From NCBI RefSeq assembly GCF_007997285.1, contig NZ_VORX01000002.1, forward strand, positions 372,001 through 436,000: 64,000 nucleotides of DNA. The letters are read 5' to 3'. The notes below the pieces were generated by a model, which was given only the letters and a program-made list of their open reading frames with translations, had not been told where the DNA came from and did no database searches. Of the stretch, positions 8,415-18,000 are shown one piece after another. Position 1 is the first letter of the stretch. Each line of letters starts with the position of its first letter. The stretch is from Gelidibacter salicanalis. GTDB taxonomy: Bacteria; Bacteroidota; Bacteroidia; Flavobacteriales; Flavobacteriaceae. Made by a program: the position numbers and the translations under genes.

Positions 8415-9745
8415 TGAAAAGACTAGTAATTCTAGGGGGTGGAGAAAGCGGTGTCGGAGCGGCGCTTTTAGGAAAGGCAAAAGGTTACGACGTGTTCCTT
8501 TCCGATAAGGGGAAAATTAAAGACAAGTACAAAGACGTTCTTAACTATAATGAAATTGAATTTGAAGATGGGCACCACACGGAAGCAAAAATCCTGAATG
8601 CAGACCTCGTGATGAAAAGTCCTGGGATTCCAGATAAGTCACCTTTAGTAAAACAGATCAGAAATAAGGGAATTTTAGTTGTTTCAGAAATTGAATTAGC
8701 AGCCAAATACACCAAGGCTAATATTATTGGTGTAACCGGGAGCAACGGGAAAACAACAACGGCAACACTGATCCATCATATTCTGAAAGAAGAATTAGAG
8801 GTTGGATTGTCGGGCAACATTGGTAAAAGTTTTGCGCAACAAGTTTTGGAGCAGGATTACCCAAATTATGTCTTGGAGATCAGTAGTTTTCAGTTGGATG
8901 ATATTGTCGATTTTAAACCGCACATCGCCATTTTACTGAACATCACGCCAGACCATTTGGACCGCTATGACTATAAGTTTGAAAATTATATCGCCTCCAA
9001 ATTTAGAATTGCTTTAAATCAAACCAAAGATGATTATCTGATTTATGATGCCGATGATGAAGTGATTAACGACTGGCTCAAATCAAATAAAGTTCAATCC
9101 ACATTATTGCCTTTTTCCTTGACTAAAACGATCGAAAATGGCGCCTATTTAGATAAAGAAGAGATAAAAATAACGATAGATAATAACCAAATAATTATGC
9201 CAACAAACAATTTAACCCTCGAGGGTAAACACAACATTAAAAATCAAATGGCGGCTTCAACTGTTGCTCATCTATTGAAAATCAGAAAGCAGACCATTCG
9301 TGAGAGCTTAGAGAATTTTCAAGGTGTGGAGCACCGTTTGGAGCATGTTTTAAAAATCAATAAAGTACAATACATCAATGATTCTAAGGCAACCAACGTG
9401 AACGCTACCTATTATGCGCTAGAAAGTATGGAGTCGCCAACAATTTGGATTGTAGGCGGTGTTGACAAAGGAAATAATTATAAAGAATTATTTCAATTTG
9501 TGAATGAAAAAGTAAAAGCCATCATCTGCCTTGGTGTGGATAATGAAAAACTGATGGAGACCTTCGGGACAATGGTAGATACGGTTGTGGAGACGCAATT
9601 TATGAGTGAGGCTGTTAAAATTGCCTATAAACTCGCTGAAACTGGAGATACGGTGTTGTTATCGCCAGCTTGTGCAAGTTTTGATTTGTTTGAAAGCTAT
9701 GAGGATAGAGGGCGTCAATTTAAAGATGCCGTAAGAAGTTTGTAA
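8414..9745 (+). CDS. murD: UDP-MurNAc-L-alanine: D-glutamate ligase MurD
   Basis: This 443-residue Mur ligase adds D-glutamate to UDP-MurNAc-L-Ala in the cytoplasm. The N-terminal nucleotide-binding segment is VILGGGESGVGAA, the ATP loop is VTGSNGKTTT (GSNGKTTT at 109-116), then LEISSFQLDDI, LNITPDHLDRY and the C-terminal block EHRLEHV and NDSKATN typical of MurD. Length matches the family. It lies between mraY and ftsW. A period-7 repeat array reaches its start codon, leaving the ATG directly after the last unit. There is no recognisable Shine-Dalgarno sequence, which is normal in this phylum. Confidence 0.97.
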   Translation: MKRLVILGGGESGVGAALLGKAKGYDVFLSDKGKIKDKYKDVLNYNEIEFEDGHHTEAKILNADLVMKSPGIPDKSPLVKQIRNKGILVVSEIELAAKYTKANIIGVTGSNGKTTTATLIHHILKEELEVGLSGNIGKSFAQQVLEQDYPNYVLEISSFQLDDIVDFKPHIAILLNITPDHLDRYDYKFENYIASKFRIALNQTKDDYLIYDADDEVINDWLKSNKVQSTLLPFSLTKTIENGAYLDKEEIKITIDNNQIIMPTNNLTLEGKHNIKNQMAASTVAHLLKIRKQTIRESLENFQGVEHRLEHVLKINKVQYINDSKATNVNATYYALESMESPTIWIVGGVDKGNNYKELFQFVNEKVKAIICLGVDNEKLMETFGTMVDTVVETQFMSEAVKIAYKLAETGDTVLLSPACASFDLFESYEDRGRQFKDAVRSL

Positions 9746-9782
9746 TACCATATCAAGCTGCCCAAAAGGCAGAATTAGAATT

Positions 9783-10976
9783 ATGAATAATTTGTTATCA
9801 CATATAAAAGGAGATCGATTGATTTGGGCCATTGTCGCATTGTTGGCAATTTTCTCATTTCTTCCGGTGTACAGCGCTTCTAGTAATCTGGCATATACTT
9901 CGAGTTCAGGCAGTACATTTTCCTTTTTTGTAAAGCACTTTATGCATTTGTTTCTTGGGTTTGCCATCATGTATGGCATTCACCGGGTGCCGTACCGTTA
10001 TTTTAAGGGCCTCTCCATTGTCATGTTACCTATCGTATTAATTTTATTGGTGTTGACCATGTTTCAAGGCACTACCATTGACGGTGCAAATGCAAGCCGG
10101 TGGATTCAAATACCGATTGTTGGGATGTCGTTTCAAACCTCCACCCTCGCCGCCGTAGTGCTAATGGTGTATGTGGCACGTTATCTGTCAAAAATTCAGG
10201 ATAGAGTCATCACTTTTAAAGAATCTATTTTGCCCTTATGGCTTCCGGTATTCTTTGTGTTAATTTTAATCCTTCCCGCTAACTTTTCGACCGCAGCAAT
10301 CATGTTCGCCATGGTCATGGTGATAACCTTTATTGGCGGATACCCAATAAAATATTTAGCGGTGATTATTGGAACTGGAATGGTGGTCTTGGCATTGTTT
10401 GTGTTGACTGCTAAAGCCTTTCCTGAGGTGATGCCCAATCGTATTGATACCTGGATGAGCCGCATCGAAAATTTTTCCAACGGTGAAGACACTGAAGCGG
10501 ATTATCAAATTGAAAAAGCAAAAATAGCGATCGCTACGGGCGAAATTACAGGGTTGGGCCCAGGTAAGAGTGTTCAAAAGAACTTTTTGCCCCAATCCTC
10601 ATCCGATTTCATTTTCGCCATTATCGTTGAAGAATACGGGTTAATTGGTGGTTTGGTCATCTTGACAGTTTATTGTTGGATGCTGTTCAGAATTGTCATC
10701 ATCGCCCAAAAATCAGAAACGGTCTTTGGGAAATTAGTGGTTTTGGGGGTTGGATTGCCTATCGTATTTCAGGCGTTTATAAATATGGCGGTTGCCGTAG
10801 AACTCTTTCCGGTTACAGGACAAACCTTGCCCCTCATCAGTAGTGGTGGAACATCTATTTGGATGACCTGTTTGGCAATTGGCATTATTTTAAGTGTGAG
10901 CGCCAAGCGAGAGGAGTTAAAAGAACAAGAAGAAGGATTGGATAATCCGTTAGAAATATTGAGTGAAGCGATTTAG
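9783..10976 (+). CDS. ftsW: FtsW, septal peptidoglycan glycosyltransferase (SEDS family)
   Basis: This 397-residue SEDS protein has about ten membrane segments and polymerises lipid II at the septum with its partner FtsI. SEDS signatures visible are DGANASRWIQI, the extracytoplasmic segment with GLGPGKSVQKNFLPQSSSDFIFA and EEYGLIGG, and INMAVAVELFPVTGQTLPLISSGG near the C-terminus; each is recognisable although only part is quoted. The ATG start follows murD by 37 bp. RodA is the main alternative in the same family, but the dcw position favours FtsW. Confidence 0.95.
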   Translation: MNNLLSHIKGDRLIWAIVALLAIFSFLPVYSASSNLAYTSSSGSTFSFFVKHFMHLFLGFAIMYGIHRVPYRYFKGLSIVMLPIVLILLVLTMFQGTTIDGANASRWIQIPIVGMSFQTSTLAAVVLMVYVARYLSKIQDRVITFKESILPLWLPVFFVLILILPANFSTAAIMFAMVMVITFIGGYPIKYLAVIIGTGMVVLALFVLTAKAFPEVMPNRIDTWMSRIENFSNGEDTEADYQIEKAKIAIATGEITGLGPGKSVQKNFLPQSSSDFIFAIIVEEYGLIGGLVILTVYCWMLFRIVIIAQKSETVFGKLVVLGVGLPIVFQAFINMAVAVELFPVTGQTLPLISSGGTSIWMTCLAIGIILSVSAKREELKEQEEGLDNPLEILSEAI

Positions 10977-10986
10977 GAGAGATCAT

Positions 10987-11020
10987 AGAAAAGAGAGAAG
11001 AGAAAATAGAGAAGAGATTT
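10987..11020 (+). repeat. degenerate heptanucleotide array (AGAGAAG type) between ftsW and murG
   Basis: In 7-bp phase the units read AGAAAAG, AGAGAAG, AGAAAAT, AGAGAAG and AGATTTT. It is short and purine-rich, so chance contributes, but it shares period and intergenic placement with the clearer arrays. Confidence 0.6.
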
Positions 11021-11042
11021 TTGTATATAAATCAGTAAAGTA

Positions 11043-12155
11043 GTGACAGAAAAGAAACCATATCATATCATTCTCTCAGGAGGCGGCACAGGAGGTCATA
11101 TTTATCCTGCTATTGCTATTGCCAATGAGTTGAAATCGCGTTTTCCGGATGCGAAGTTTCTATTTGTGGGTGCTTTAGATCGGATGGAAATGGAAAAAGT
11201 ACCACAAGCCGGATATGATATTGAAGGTTTATGGATTTCAGGTATCCAACGTAAGTTAACGTTGAAGAATCTTGCTTTTCCTGCGAAACTGGTTGTTAGC
11301 TTAATGCGGGCACGAAAAATTGTGAAAGCGTTTAAGCCTGATGTGGCTATAGGAACTGGCGGATTTGCGAGTGGACCATTATTGCAAGTGGCCGCTTCTA
11401 AAGGCATCCCTAGTTTAATTCAGGAGCAGAATTCTTTCCCAGGGATTACCAATAAATTACTGGGTAAGAAGGTTGATAAAATTTGTGTGGCTTACGATGG
11501 GTTGGAACGCTTTTTCCCAAAGAATAAATTGATCAAAACGGGCAATCCAATCCGGCAGGATTTGTTGCAGATTGATACAAAATCGATACAAGGCAAGGAG
11601 GCATTTAAACAAAATCACGGGAAATATACCTTGTTGGTTTTGGGCGGGAGTTTAGGAGCACGACGGATTAATGAATTGGTAGAACAGGAATTGGAGTTTT
11701 TCCAAACCCAAAATGTTCAGGTCATTTGGCAATGTGGCAAGTTATATTATGATACCTATAAAACATATAATAGTCATGAACATGTACAGGTTCATGCTTT
11801 TTTAAATATTATGGACTTGGCTTATGCAGCGGCCGATTTTATCATTTCTAGAGCGGGCGCAAGTTCTGTTTCCGAATTGTGTGTGGTGGGAAAACCAGTG
11901 ATATTTATTCCGTCACCCAACGTTGCTGAAGATCATCAAACTAAAAATGCGATGGCGGTAGTAGATCAAGATGCGGCGCTGTTAATTAAAGAAGCCGACT
12001 TATCGGTAGATTTTGAAAATACATTCACGCAATTGGTCAGCTCGTCAGAGAAGCAACAACAACTGCGCACCAACATTAAAAAATTGGCATTGGTAAATGC
12101 CACCAATGATATTGTGGATGAGGTAGAGAAATTGTTGAAGTCTTCGAGAATATAG
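11043..12155 (+). CDS. murG: MurG, lipid II synthase
   Basis: This 370-residue GT28 glycosyltransferase transfers GlcNAc from UDP-GlcNAc to lipid I at the inner face of the membrane, giving lipid II. The N-terminal glycine loop [15 protein letters not shown], the segment GTGGFASGP, and the C-terminal UDP-GlcNAc site with [10 protein letters not shown] and [12 protein letters not shown] are all present. The start is GTG at 11043, which gives the usual short N-terminus before the glycine loop. The stop codon lies inside a following 7-bp-period array. It is the last lipid II step encoded in this cluster. Confidence 0.97.
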   Translation: MTEKKPYHIILSGGGTGGHIYPAIAIANELKSRFPDAKFLFVGALDRMEMEKVPQAGYDIEGLWISGIQRKLTLKNLAFPAKLVVSLMRARKIVKAFKPDVAIGTGGFASGPLLQVAASKGIPSLIQEQNSFPGITNKLLGKKVDKICVAYDGLERFFPKNKLIKTGNPIRQDLLQIDTKSIQGKEAFKQNHGKYTLLVLGGSLGARRINELVEQELEFFQTQNVQVIWQCGKLYYDTYKTYNSHEHVQVHAFLNIMDLAYAAADFIISRAGASSVSELCVVGKPVIFIPSPNVAEDHQTKNAMAVVDQDAALLIKEADLSVDFENTFTQLVSSSEKQQQLRTNIKKLALVNATNDIVDEVEKLLKSSRI

Positions 12156-12193
12156 AATAAAGAGAATAGAATAGAGAACATAGAATAAAGAGA
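12152..12193 (+). repeat. heptanucleotide-phase array (ATAGAAT/AAAGAGA) between murG and murC
   Basis: Six 7-bp units fill the gap: ATAGAAT, AAAGAGA, ATAGAAT, AGAGAAC, ATAGAAT and AAAGAGA. The first unit contains the murG stop codon, and the array stops 2 bp before the murC start. The pattern repeats best at 14 bp, two heptamers. Confidence 0.8.
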
Positions 12194-12195
12194 TC

Positions 12196-13548
12196 TTGGA
12201 TTTAAAATCAGTACATAACGTATATTTCATCGGCATCGGAGGCATCGGAATGAGTGCCCTTGCGCGCTATTTTGTAGCAGAAGGCAAGTCGGTGGCTGGA
12301 TATGATAGAACCAAAACGGAAATTACTGAGGCATTGAAAGACCTAGGTGTATACGTGCATTTTGAAGATGCTATTGCCAGTATTCCAACAGAATTTTTAG
12401 ACAAAGAGCGTACGCTGATTGTTTACACGCCGGCAATTCCTCAGAGCCATATAGAATATAATTATTTTAAAGATCAAGGTTTTGAGCTTTTAAAACGATC
12501 GGCGGTGCTGGGAGAAATCACCAAAAACACCTTCTGCCTTGCGGTAGCAGGCACGCACGGTAAAACGACCACAACGAGTATTTTGGGCCATTTAATGAAA
12601 GCGTGTGATGTTCCTATGACCGCATTTTTAGGCGGTGTGAGTGAGAATTACAATTCTAACTTTATCTTGAATGGGACGGACGTTACAGTGGTGGAAGCCG
12701 ATGAATACGATCGGTCATTTTTAACCCTTTCCCCAGATATGGCGGGCATCACGTCTATGGATGCGGATCATCTCGACATCTATGGAGCCCCTGAAGAATT
12801 GACAAAATCGTTTATAGACTTTACCAAAAGATTGAAGCCAGGCGGCAAATTATTCGTTAAAAATGGTTTGCCATTAAAAGGGATCACTTATGGTATAGAA
12901 GATGACGCGGATTATTCCGCTCAACATATTAAAATTGCCAATGGTAGTTATGAATTTGACCTGAAAACACCAACGGGTACGTTACATAATTTTAAATTTA
13001 ACCTACCGGGAAGACATAACCTGTCGAATGCTATAATGGCCTTGGCGATGACTGTAGAATATGGTATCCCTCACCAGCAGCTCGTCAAGGCTTTAGCATC
13101 GTTTAAAGGGGTGAAACGTCGCTTTACCTACCAGTTAAAAACTGACAATGTGGTCTTTATTGATGATTATGCCCATCACCCTGAAGAGATTAATGCGGTA
13201 CACCATGCCGTGAGAGAGATGTATCCAGGTAGAAAAGTCTTGGCTGTCTTTCAGCCGCATTTGTTTAGTAGAACACGTGATTTTGCGGACGATTTTGCGA
13301 AAAGTTTATCGCAGTTTGATGAAGTGATGTTGTTAGATATTTATCCTGCAAGAGAATTGCCGATGGAAGGTATTACTTCAGAATGGTTGTTGAAGAAAAT
13401 TAAAAATAACAGTAAAAAGTTAGTTGAGAAATCGGCGTTGCTATCAGAAATCAAAGCTTCAGATGCGTTTGTGATTTTAACTATTGGCGCTGGAGATATT
13501 GGAGAACAAGTAAAACATATAAAACAAGGATTAGAACTTGAAAATTAA
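12196..13548 (+). CDS. murC: UDP-N-acetylmuramate: L-alanine ligase MurC
   Basis: This 450-residue Mur ligase attaches the first amino acid, L-Ala, to UDP-MurNAc. The N-terminal domain starts VHNVYFIGIGGIGMSALA, the ATP loop is AGTHGKTTTTSIL (GTHGKTTT at 119-126), the central part has VVEADEYDRSFL and the C-terminal domain FIDDYAHHPEEI and VFQPHLFSRT. All are diagnostic of MurC. The start is TTG at 12196; it places the glycine-rich loop at residue 13, as usual. It overlaps ftsQ by 11 bp. Confidence 0.96.
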   Translation: MDLKSVHNVYFIGIGGIGMSALARYFVAEGKSVAGYDRTKTEITEALKDLGVYVHFEDAIASIPTEFLDKERTLIVYTPAIPQSHIEYNYFKDQGFELLKRSAVLGEITKNTFCLAVAGTHGKTTTTSILGHLMKACDVPMTAFLGGVSENYNSNFILNGTDVTVVEADEYDRSFLTLSPDMAGITSMDADHLDIYGAPEELTKSFIDFTKRLKPGGKLFVKNGLPLKGITYGIEDDADYSAQHIKIANGSYEFDLKTPTGTLHNFKFNLPGRHNLSNAIMALAMTVEYGIPHQQLVKALASFKGVKRRFTYQLKTDNVVFIDDYAHHPEEINAVHHAVREMYPGRKVLAVFQPHLFSRTRDFADDFAKSLSQFDEVMLLDIYPARELPMEGITSEWLLKKIKNNSKKLVEKSALLSEIKASDAFVILTIGAGDIGEQVKHIKQGLELEN

Positions 13549-14257
13549 TTATAACTATATAAAAGTCATAGGATTGCTGATGTTGGTAGCATTTCTTTTC
13601 GCGTTTTCTTCAGTGAGGAATTCGGCCAGGAAAGTGAGTGAGCCAAACATAAAATTTCTGGGTGATGAAAATTTATTCGTAACCCACGAAACTGTTAGTA
13701 AGTTGTTAATAGTAAATCAGCAGAGTGTTTCTAATATGACCAAAGAAATTATAGATTTGAACGACTTGGAATCTGCCCTGAACGCTAATGTCATGATTAA
13801 GCAAGCCCAAGTGTACATCAACGTTGATGGCACATTGACTGCTGAAATCGAACAAAAGAAACCAATTGCGAGAGTGAGTACAAATGCCTCTTACTATATT
13901 GATGATGAAGGCACTTACATGCCGTTGTCAACAAATTACAGTTCAAGAGTGCCTTTAGTAACAGGTTTTGTAACTAAAAATGAGTTGTATAATGTGTTTT
14001 ATGTTGCCCAAAAAGTACAAAGTGACGATTTCTTAAGAAAACACGTCACAGAGATACATCAAAACGAAAACAAAAGCATTGATCTCAAGTTAAGGTTGAA
14101 TGACTTTAAAGTGCAGTTAGGGTCTTTAGACCAATTAGATAAAAAGATTAATAATCTTAAGGCTTTTTATCAAAAAGCAATGAAAGATGGCTCGTTAAAC
14201 AGTTATAGCGCCGTCAATCTCAGATTTGATAAACAGGTCATATGTACCAAAAAGTAA
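13538..14257 (+). CDS. ftsQ: FtsQ-like cell division protein
   Basis: This 239-residue bitopic protein has a short cytoplasmic N-terminus, one membrane segment (about 8-25, VIGLLMLVAFLFAFSS) and a periplasmic region matching the POTRA plus FtsQ/DivIB beta domain layout, with IEQKKPIARV and ADEG-like DDEGTYMPL. FtsQ recruits FtsL/FtsB and links early and late divisome proteins. The start is TTG at 13538, overlapping the end of murC, and the stop is 3 bp before ftsA. Identity is low in this family, so position between murC and ftsA is part of the argument. Confidence 0.9.
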   Translation: MKINYNYIKVIGLLMLVAFLFAFSSVRNSARKVSEPNIKFLGDENLFVTHETVSKLLIVNQQSVSNMTKEIIDLNDLESALNANVMIKQAQVYINVDGTLTAEIEQKKPIARVSTNASYYIDDEGTYMPLSTNYSSRVPLVTGFVTKNELYNVFYVAQKVQSDDFLRKHVTEIHQNENKSIDLKLRLNDFKVQLGSLDQLDKKINNLKAFYQKAMKDGSLNSYSAVNLRFDKQVICTKK

Positions 14258-14260
14258 AGG

Positions 14261-15604
14261 ATGGAGAATAATAAAATTTCAGTAGGATTAGACGTCGGGA
14301 CAACAAAAATTGTTGCTATGATCGGTCGTAAAAATGACTATGGCAAAGCCGAAATTTTAGGGATTGGTAGAGCTAAAAGTTTAGGTGTACATAGAGGCGT
14401 GGTCAACAACATTACCCAAACCATTCAGTCTATTCAGCAGGCAATTCAAGAAGCTGAAGCTGAAAGTGGCCAAAAGATCGAGGAAGTTACCGTGGGCATT
14501 GCTGGTCAGCATATTCGCAGTTTGCAGCACAGTGATTACATTACTCGGGCCAATTCTGAATTGGTAATTGATGAAGAAGATATTGATCGTTTAATCAATC
14601 AAGTACATAAATTGGTGATGCTTCCTGGTGAAGAAATCATCCATGTATTGCCCCAAGAGTATAAAATTGATGGGCAAGCCGAAATTAAAGAACCTATCGG
14701 GATGTACGGCGGCCGTTTGGAAGCTAACTTCCATGTGGTTGTAGGGCAAGTGTCTTCAATAAGAAACATTGGACGTTGTGTAAAAAGCTCCGGATTAGAA
14801 CTGGAAGGCATTACCTTAGAACCTTTGGCCTCAGCAAATGCGGTGTTAAGTCAAGAAGAAAAAGAAGCGGGTGTGGCCTTGATCGATATAGGGGGTGGAA
14901 CTACAGATTTAGCCGTATTTAAAGACGGAATTATTCGTCATACCGCGGTCATTCCATTTGGAGGTAACGTCATAACGGAAGACATCAAAGAAGGCTGTTC
15001 CATCATTGAAAAACAAGCCGAATTACTAAAAATAAAATTTGGTTCAGCGTGGCCAGGAGAGAATAAGGATAATGAAATTGTTTCCATTCCGGGATTGAGA
15101 GGGAGAGAACCTAAAGAAATTACACTTAAAAATCTGTCAAAAATAATTCACGCCCGTGTGGTGGAAATTGTGGAACAGGTGTATGTTGAAATAAAGAATT
15201 ACGGTCACGAGGAGCAAAAGAAAAAATTGATTGCGGGTATTGTTCTTACCGGTGGAGGTGCGCAACTGAAGCATTTAAAGCAATTGGTTGAGTACATCAC
15301 AGGGATGGATACCAGAATAGGGTTTCCTAATGAGCATTTAGCCGGCGATAGTGATGAAGAAATTGCCAGCCCTTTGTATGCTACGGCAGTAGGTTTGGTG
15401 ATGGATGGTTTAAAACGCCAAGAACGCAAGCGTATTGAAAGAGCTGCGGCCCGGATAGAAGATGAGAACCATCAAAATACGGAAGCAGCAACCCCAGAGA
15501 TTGAAGAAGAGCCAGCATTGATACCGCCGCCAAAAAAAGAGCGTCGTACATTTTTAGACAAATTGACGGAGCGTGTCAAGGATTTCTTAGACAACGCCGA
15601 ATAA
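14261..15604 (+). CDS. ftsA: FtsA, actin-like membrane tether for FtsZ
   Basis: This 447-residue actin-fold ATPase anchors FtsZ filaments to the membrane. The phosphate-1 loop is VGLDVGTTKIVAMIG at the N-terminus, the SHS2 insertion follows, phosphate-2 is ALIDIGGGTTDLAVF (about 206-220), and the adenosine loop is IVLTGGGAQLKHL (about 326-338). The C-terminus RTFLDKLTERVKDFLDNAE can form the amphipathic membrane-targeting helix. It starts 3 bp after ftsQ and is followed by ftsZ after 79 bp. A Pro/Glu-rich linker precedes the helix. Confidence 0.97.
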   Translation: MENNKISVGLDVGTTKIVAMIGRKNDYGKAEILGIGRAKSLGVHRGVVNNITQTIQSIQQAIQEAEAESGQKIEEVTVGIAGQHIRSLQHSDYITRANSELVIDEEDIDRLINQVHKLVMLPGEEIIHVLPQEYKIDGQAEIKEPIGMYGGRLEANFHVVVGQVSSIRNIGRCVKSSGLELEGITLEPLASANAVLSQEEKEAGVALIDIGGGTTDLAVFKDGIIRHTAVIPFGGNVITEDIKEGCSIIEKQAELLKIKFGSAWPGENKDNEIVSIPGLRGREPKEITLKNLSKIIHARVVEIVEQVYVEIKNYGHEEQKKKLIAGIVLTGGGAQLKHLKQLVEYITGMDTRIGFPNEHLAGDSDEEIASPLYATAVGLVMDGLKRQERKRIERAAARIEDENHQNTEAATPEIEEEPALIPPPKKERRTFLDKLTERVKDFLDNAE

Positions 15605-15683
15605 TAAAATAAAGCGACAGAATTATAACTGTCCACAAGAAATTACAAAAATTAATAAAGAATCCAGAAAAACCCAAAACATT

Positions 15684-17591
15684 ATGAGCAATAAAAATGA
15701 ATTTGGAAATATCGCATTCGACTTGCCAAAAAACCAATCCAACGTCATTAAGGTGATAGGAGTCGGTGGCGGCGGAAGCAATGCTATTAACCATATGTTT
15801 CAACAAGGAATCAAAGGTGTTGATTTCGTCATCTGTAATACAGATTCCCAAGCACTACACAACAGTGGTGTCCCAAACAAAATTCAGTTGGGAGTTAACT
15901 TAACTGAAGGCCTCGGAGCCGGTGCAAATCCTGAAGTAGGAGAGCAGGCTGCGCTGGAAAGTTTGGAAGATATTCGCCGTATGCTGGATACCAACACAAA
16001 AATGGTTTTCATTACTGCCGGAATGGGTGGTGGTACAGGAACTGGAGCAGCTCCCGTCATTGCTAAAATGGCTAAGGAACTGGAAATTCTGACCGTCGGA
16101 ATCGTTACAATGCCGTTCTTGTTTGAAGGTAAAACACGGAATGAACAAGCTCAAAAAGGAATTGAAACCTTAAGAAGCCATTGTGATTCGTTAGTGGTGA
16201 TCAATAATAATAAATTACGGGAAGTATATGGTAATTTAGGATTCAAAGCTGGATTCTCTAAGGCTGACGAAGTATTGTCAACGGCCTCAAGAGGAATTGC
16301 TGAGGTTATTACGCACCATTATACCCAAAACATCGATTTACGCGATGCTAAAACGGTATTGAGTAATAGTGGAACTGCCATTATGGGTTCTGCCACGTCA
16401 TCAGGCAAAACGCGTGCGCAGGAAGCCATTATGAAAGCTTTAGACTCACCATTATTAAATGATAATAAAATTACAGGAGCCAAAAACGTATTATTGCTCA
16501 TCGTTTCTGGTGCTCAGGAAATTACTATTGATGAAATTGGAGAGATTAACGATCATATTCAAAATGAAGCAGGACATGGCGCAAACATCATTATGGGTGT
16601 AGGCGAGGATGAATCGTTGCAAGAATCAATTTCTGTAACCATTATTGCTACAGGATTCGACATTGAACAACAGGATGAGATTTCAAATACAGAAACAAAA
16701 AAAGTCATTCACGCCTTAGAAGATGATAATGCTGATAGTAAGGTTAAAGAGCGCGAGCCTGCAATCATTAAACCAGAAATCGTTCTCGAAAAGGAAGTAG
16801 AGCAGGTGGTTGTGCATAAATTGGTAGAAGAGGAAAAAAAACAGGATTTAAATATGAATCTGATTCCGACAACTGAATTTATCAAAAACTTAAATGTGGT
16901 ATATGATGAAGTTTTAGACAGCGCAGCGGAAGAAGCAGAAGACGATTTTATCATCACGCCAATTGAGCCTTTTAAAGCTGAAACGCCAAAGGATATTTTT
17001 GAAGAGGAACAGCAAATTACCTTAACTTTTGATTTGCCCTTGTTCAATCAAAACGTAGAAGAGACACCAAAAAAAGAAAAAAAAGTTCTTTTTGATTTAG
17101 ATGAAACCACTAAAGACATCAAAGTAAATGACCATGTGGAAATCATGTCAGTTAAGAAATCGGCTGAAAATGGTGAGAAACGCTATGCTTTAGAAGACGT
17201 TACCACTTACGAGTCGTCTTTAAATAAAACGAAAACGAAGCATAAATTAGAGATGGAAGAAGACATCGTTTTTGAAAGAAAAGTTGTTAAGAATCCAGAA
17301 GAAACTGCTGCCTCAGAAGAAATCGATCCGATGAACAGTCCAATTTCAGATATGTTAAAGGAACGTGCTGACGAGAGAAGACGCAAAATGAAAGATTTTA
17401 ACTATAAATTCAATTCTGCAAAGGTTGATGAAATTGAAAAAGAACCTGCCTATAAACGTCAGGGGGTACATTTAGATGAGAGAAGACACTCCACTGAACT
17501 CAATAGCTCAAGAATGTCTGTAGGTACAGATGATAATGATGATATACAGTTAAGAAGCAACAATTCTTTTCTGCATGATAACGTAGATTAA
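15684..17591 (+). CDS. ftsZ: FtsZ, tubulin-like division GTPase with long C-terminal linker
   Basis: This 635-residue FtsZ is much longer than the 380-400 residues of most bacteria. The GTPase core (about 1-330) has VIGVGGGGSNAIN (25-37), the tubulin signature GGGTGTG (115-121) and NLGFKAGFSKADEVL with the catalytic T7-like region. From about 335 to 600 there is a highly charged, Glu/Lys/Asp-rich region of low complexity, followed by a short tail ending LRSNNSFLHDNVD that probably serves as the FtsA-binding peptide. FtsZ forms the Z ring in the cytoplasm. Long linkers are known in Bacteroidota. It ends the dcw cluster and is followed by a strong terminator. Confidence 0.97.
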   Translation: MSNKNEFGNIAFDLPKNQSNVIKVIGVGGGGSNAINHMFQQGIKGVDFVICNTDSQALHNSGVPNKIQLGVNLTEGLGAGANPEVGEQAALESLEDIRRMLDTNTKMVFITAGMGGGTGTGAAPVIAKMAKELEILTVGIVTMPFLFEGKTRNEQAQKGIETLRSHCDSLVVINNNKLREVYGNLGFKAGFSKADEVLSTASRGIAEVITHHYTQNIDLRDAKTVLSNSGTAIMGSATSSGKTRAQEAIMKALDSPLLNDNKITGAKNVLLLIVSGAQEITIDEIGEINDHIQNEAGHGANIIMGVGEDESLQESISVTIIATGFDIEQQDEISNTETKKVIHALEDDNADSKVKEREPAIIKPEIVLEKEVEQVVVHKLVEEEKKQDLNMNLIPTTEFIKNLNVVYDEVLDSAAEEAEDDFIITPIEPFKAETPKDIFEEEQQITLTFDLPLFNQNVEETPKKEKKVLFDLDETTKDIKVNDHVEIMSVKKSAENGEKRYALEDVTTYESSLNKTKTKHKLEMEEDIVFERKVVKNPEETAASEEIDPMNSPISDMLKERADERRRKMKDFNYKFNSAKVDEIEKEPAYKRQGVHLDERRHSTELNSSRMSVGTDDNDDIQLRSNNSFLHDNVD

Positions 17592-17616
17592 TAGCAATCT
17601 TCTTTTTTTAATTAAG

Positions 17617-17650
17617 AACCCGAAAATATACTTTCTTTTCGGGTTTTTTC
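17617..17650 (+). terminator. rho-independent terminator after ftsZ
   Basis: A 10-bp perfect stem, AACCCGAAAA paired with TTTTCGGGTT, encloses a 9-nt loop and is followed by a T-run. It lies 25 bp after the ftsZ stop and closes the dcw operon. Confidence 0.9.
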
Positions 17651-17749
17651 ATTTTTAAGAAGGAAGCTGGTTGATAATCAATGCTATGACTTAGATAATT
17701 TAAGCGTCGTAGTCATACTACAATTTAAAACTATAAAATTTTTCATTAG

Positions 17750-17954
17750 TGTCCAATAAAACCTAATTGACAAACTAATTTAGAACAAGAGGCCTAAGTT
17801 GATTTCCTAAATGAGTCCTTGCTTTATAGAAACTATTTCTACCGAGTGAGATCATATAATTTTAATTTAAATGATCGCTGTTTGTCAGTTCGTTGCAAGC
17901 AAGTCTTTATTCTTGATTCTAGAAGCGTGAGCGGTCTTGATTCTTTATCGGACA
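17750..17954. mobile_element. candidate small non-autonomous element (MITE-like) with short inverted ends
   Basis: The left end TGTCCAATAAA (17750-17760) and the right end TTTATCGGACA (17944-17954) are inverted repeats that match at 10 of 11 positions, 205 bp apart. The interior has no convincing coding frame; an open frame of 68 codons across part of it has no recognisable features. No clear target-site duplication is seen at the flanks. It could be the remnant of an insertion sequence or a MITE. A chance pair of 11-mers in this A+T-rich gap cannot be excluded. Confidence 0.4.
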
Positions 17955-18000
17955 ACAATATAAATTTTTACATCATTTTTAGAAGAATCCTATCACGCGG

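Noticed and set aside
14385-14567. Internal plus-strand frame within ftsA
   Set aside because: Lies in another frame of a clear FtsA gene and has no family features.
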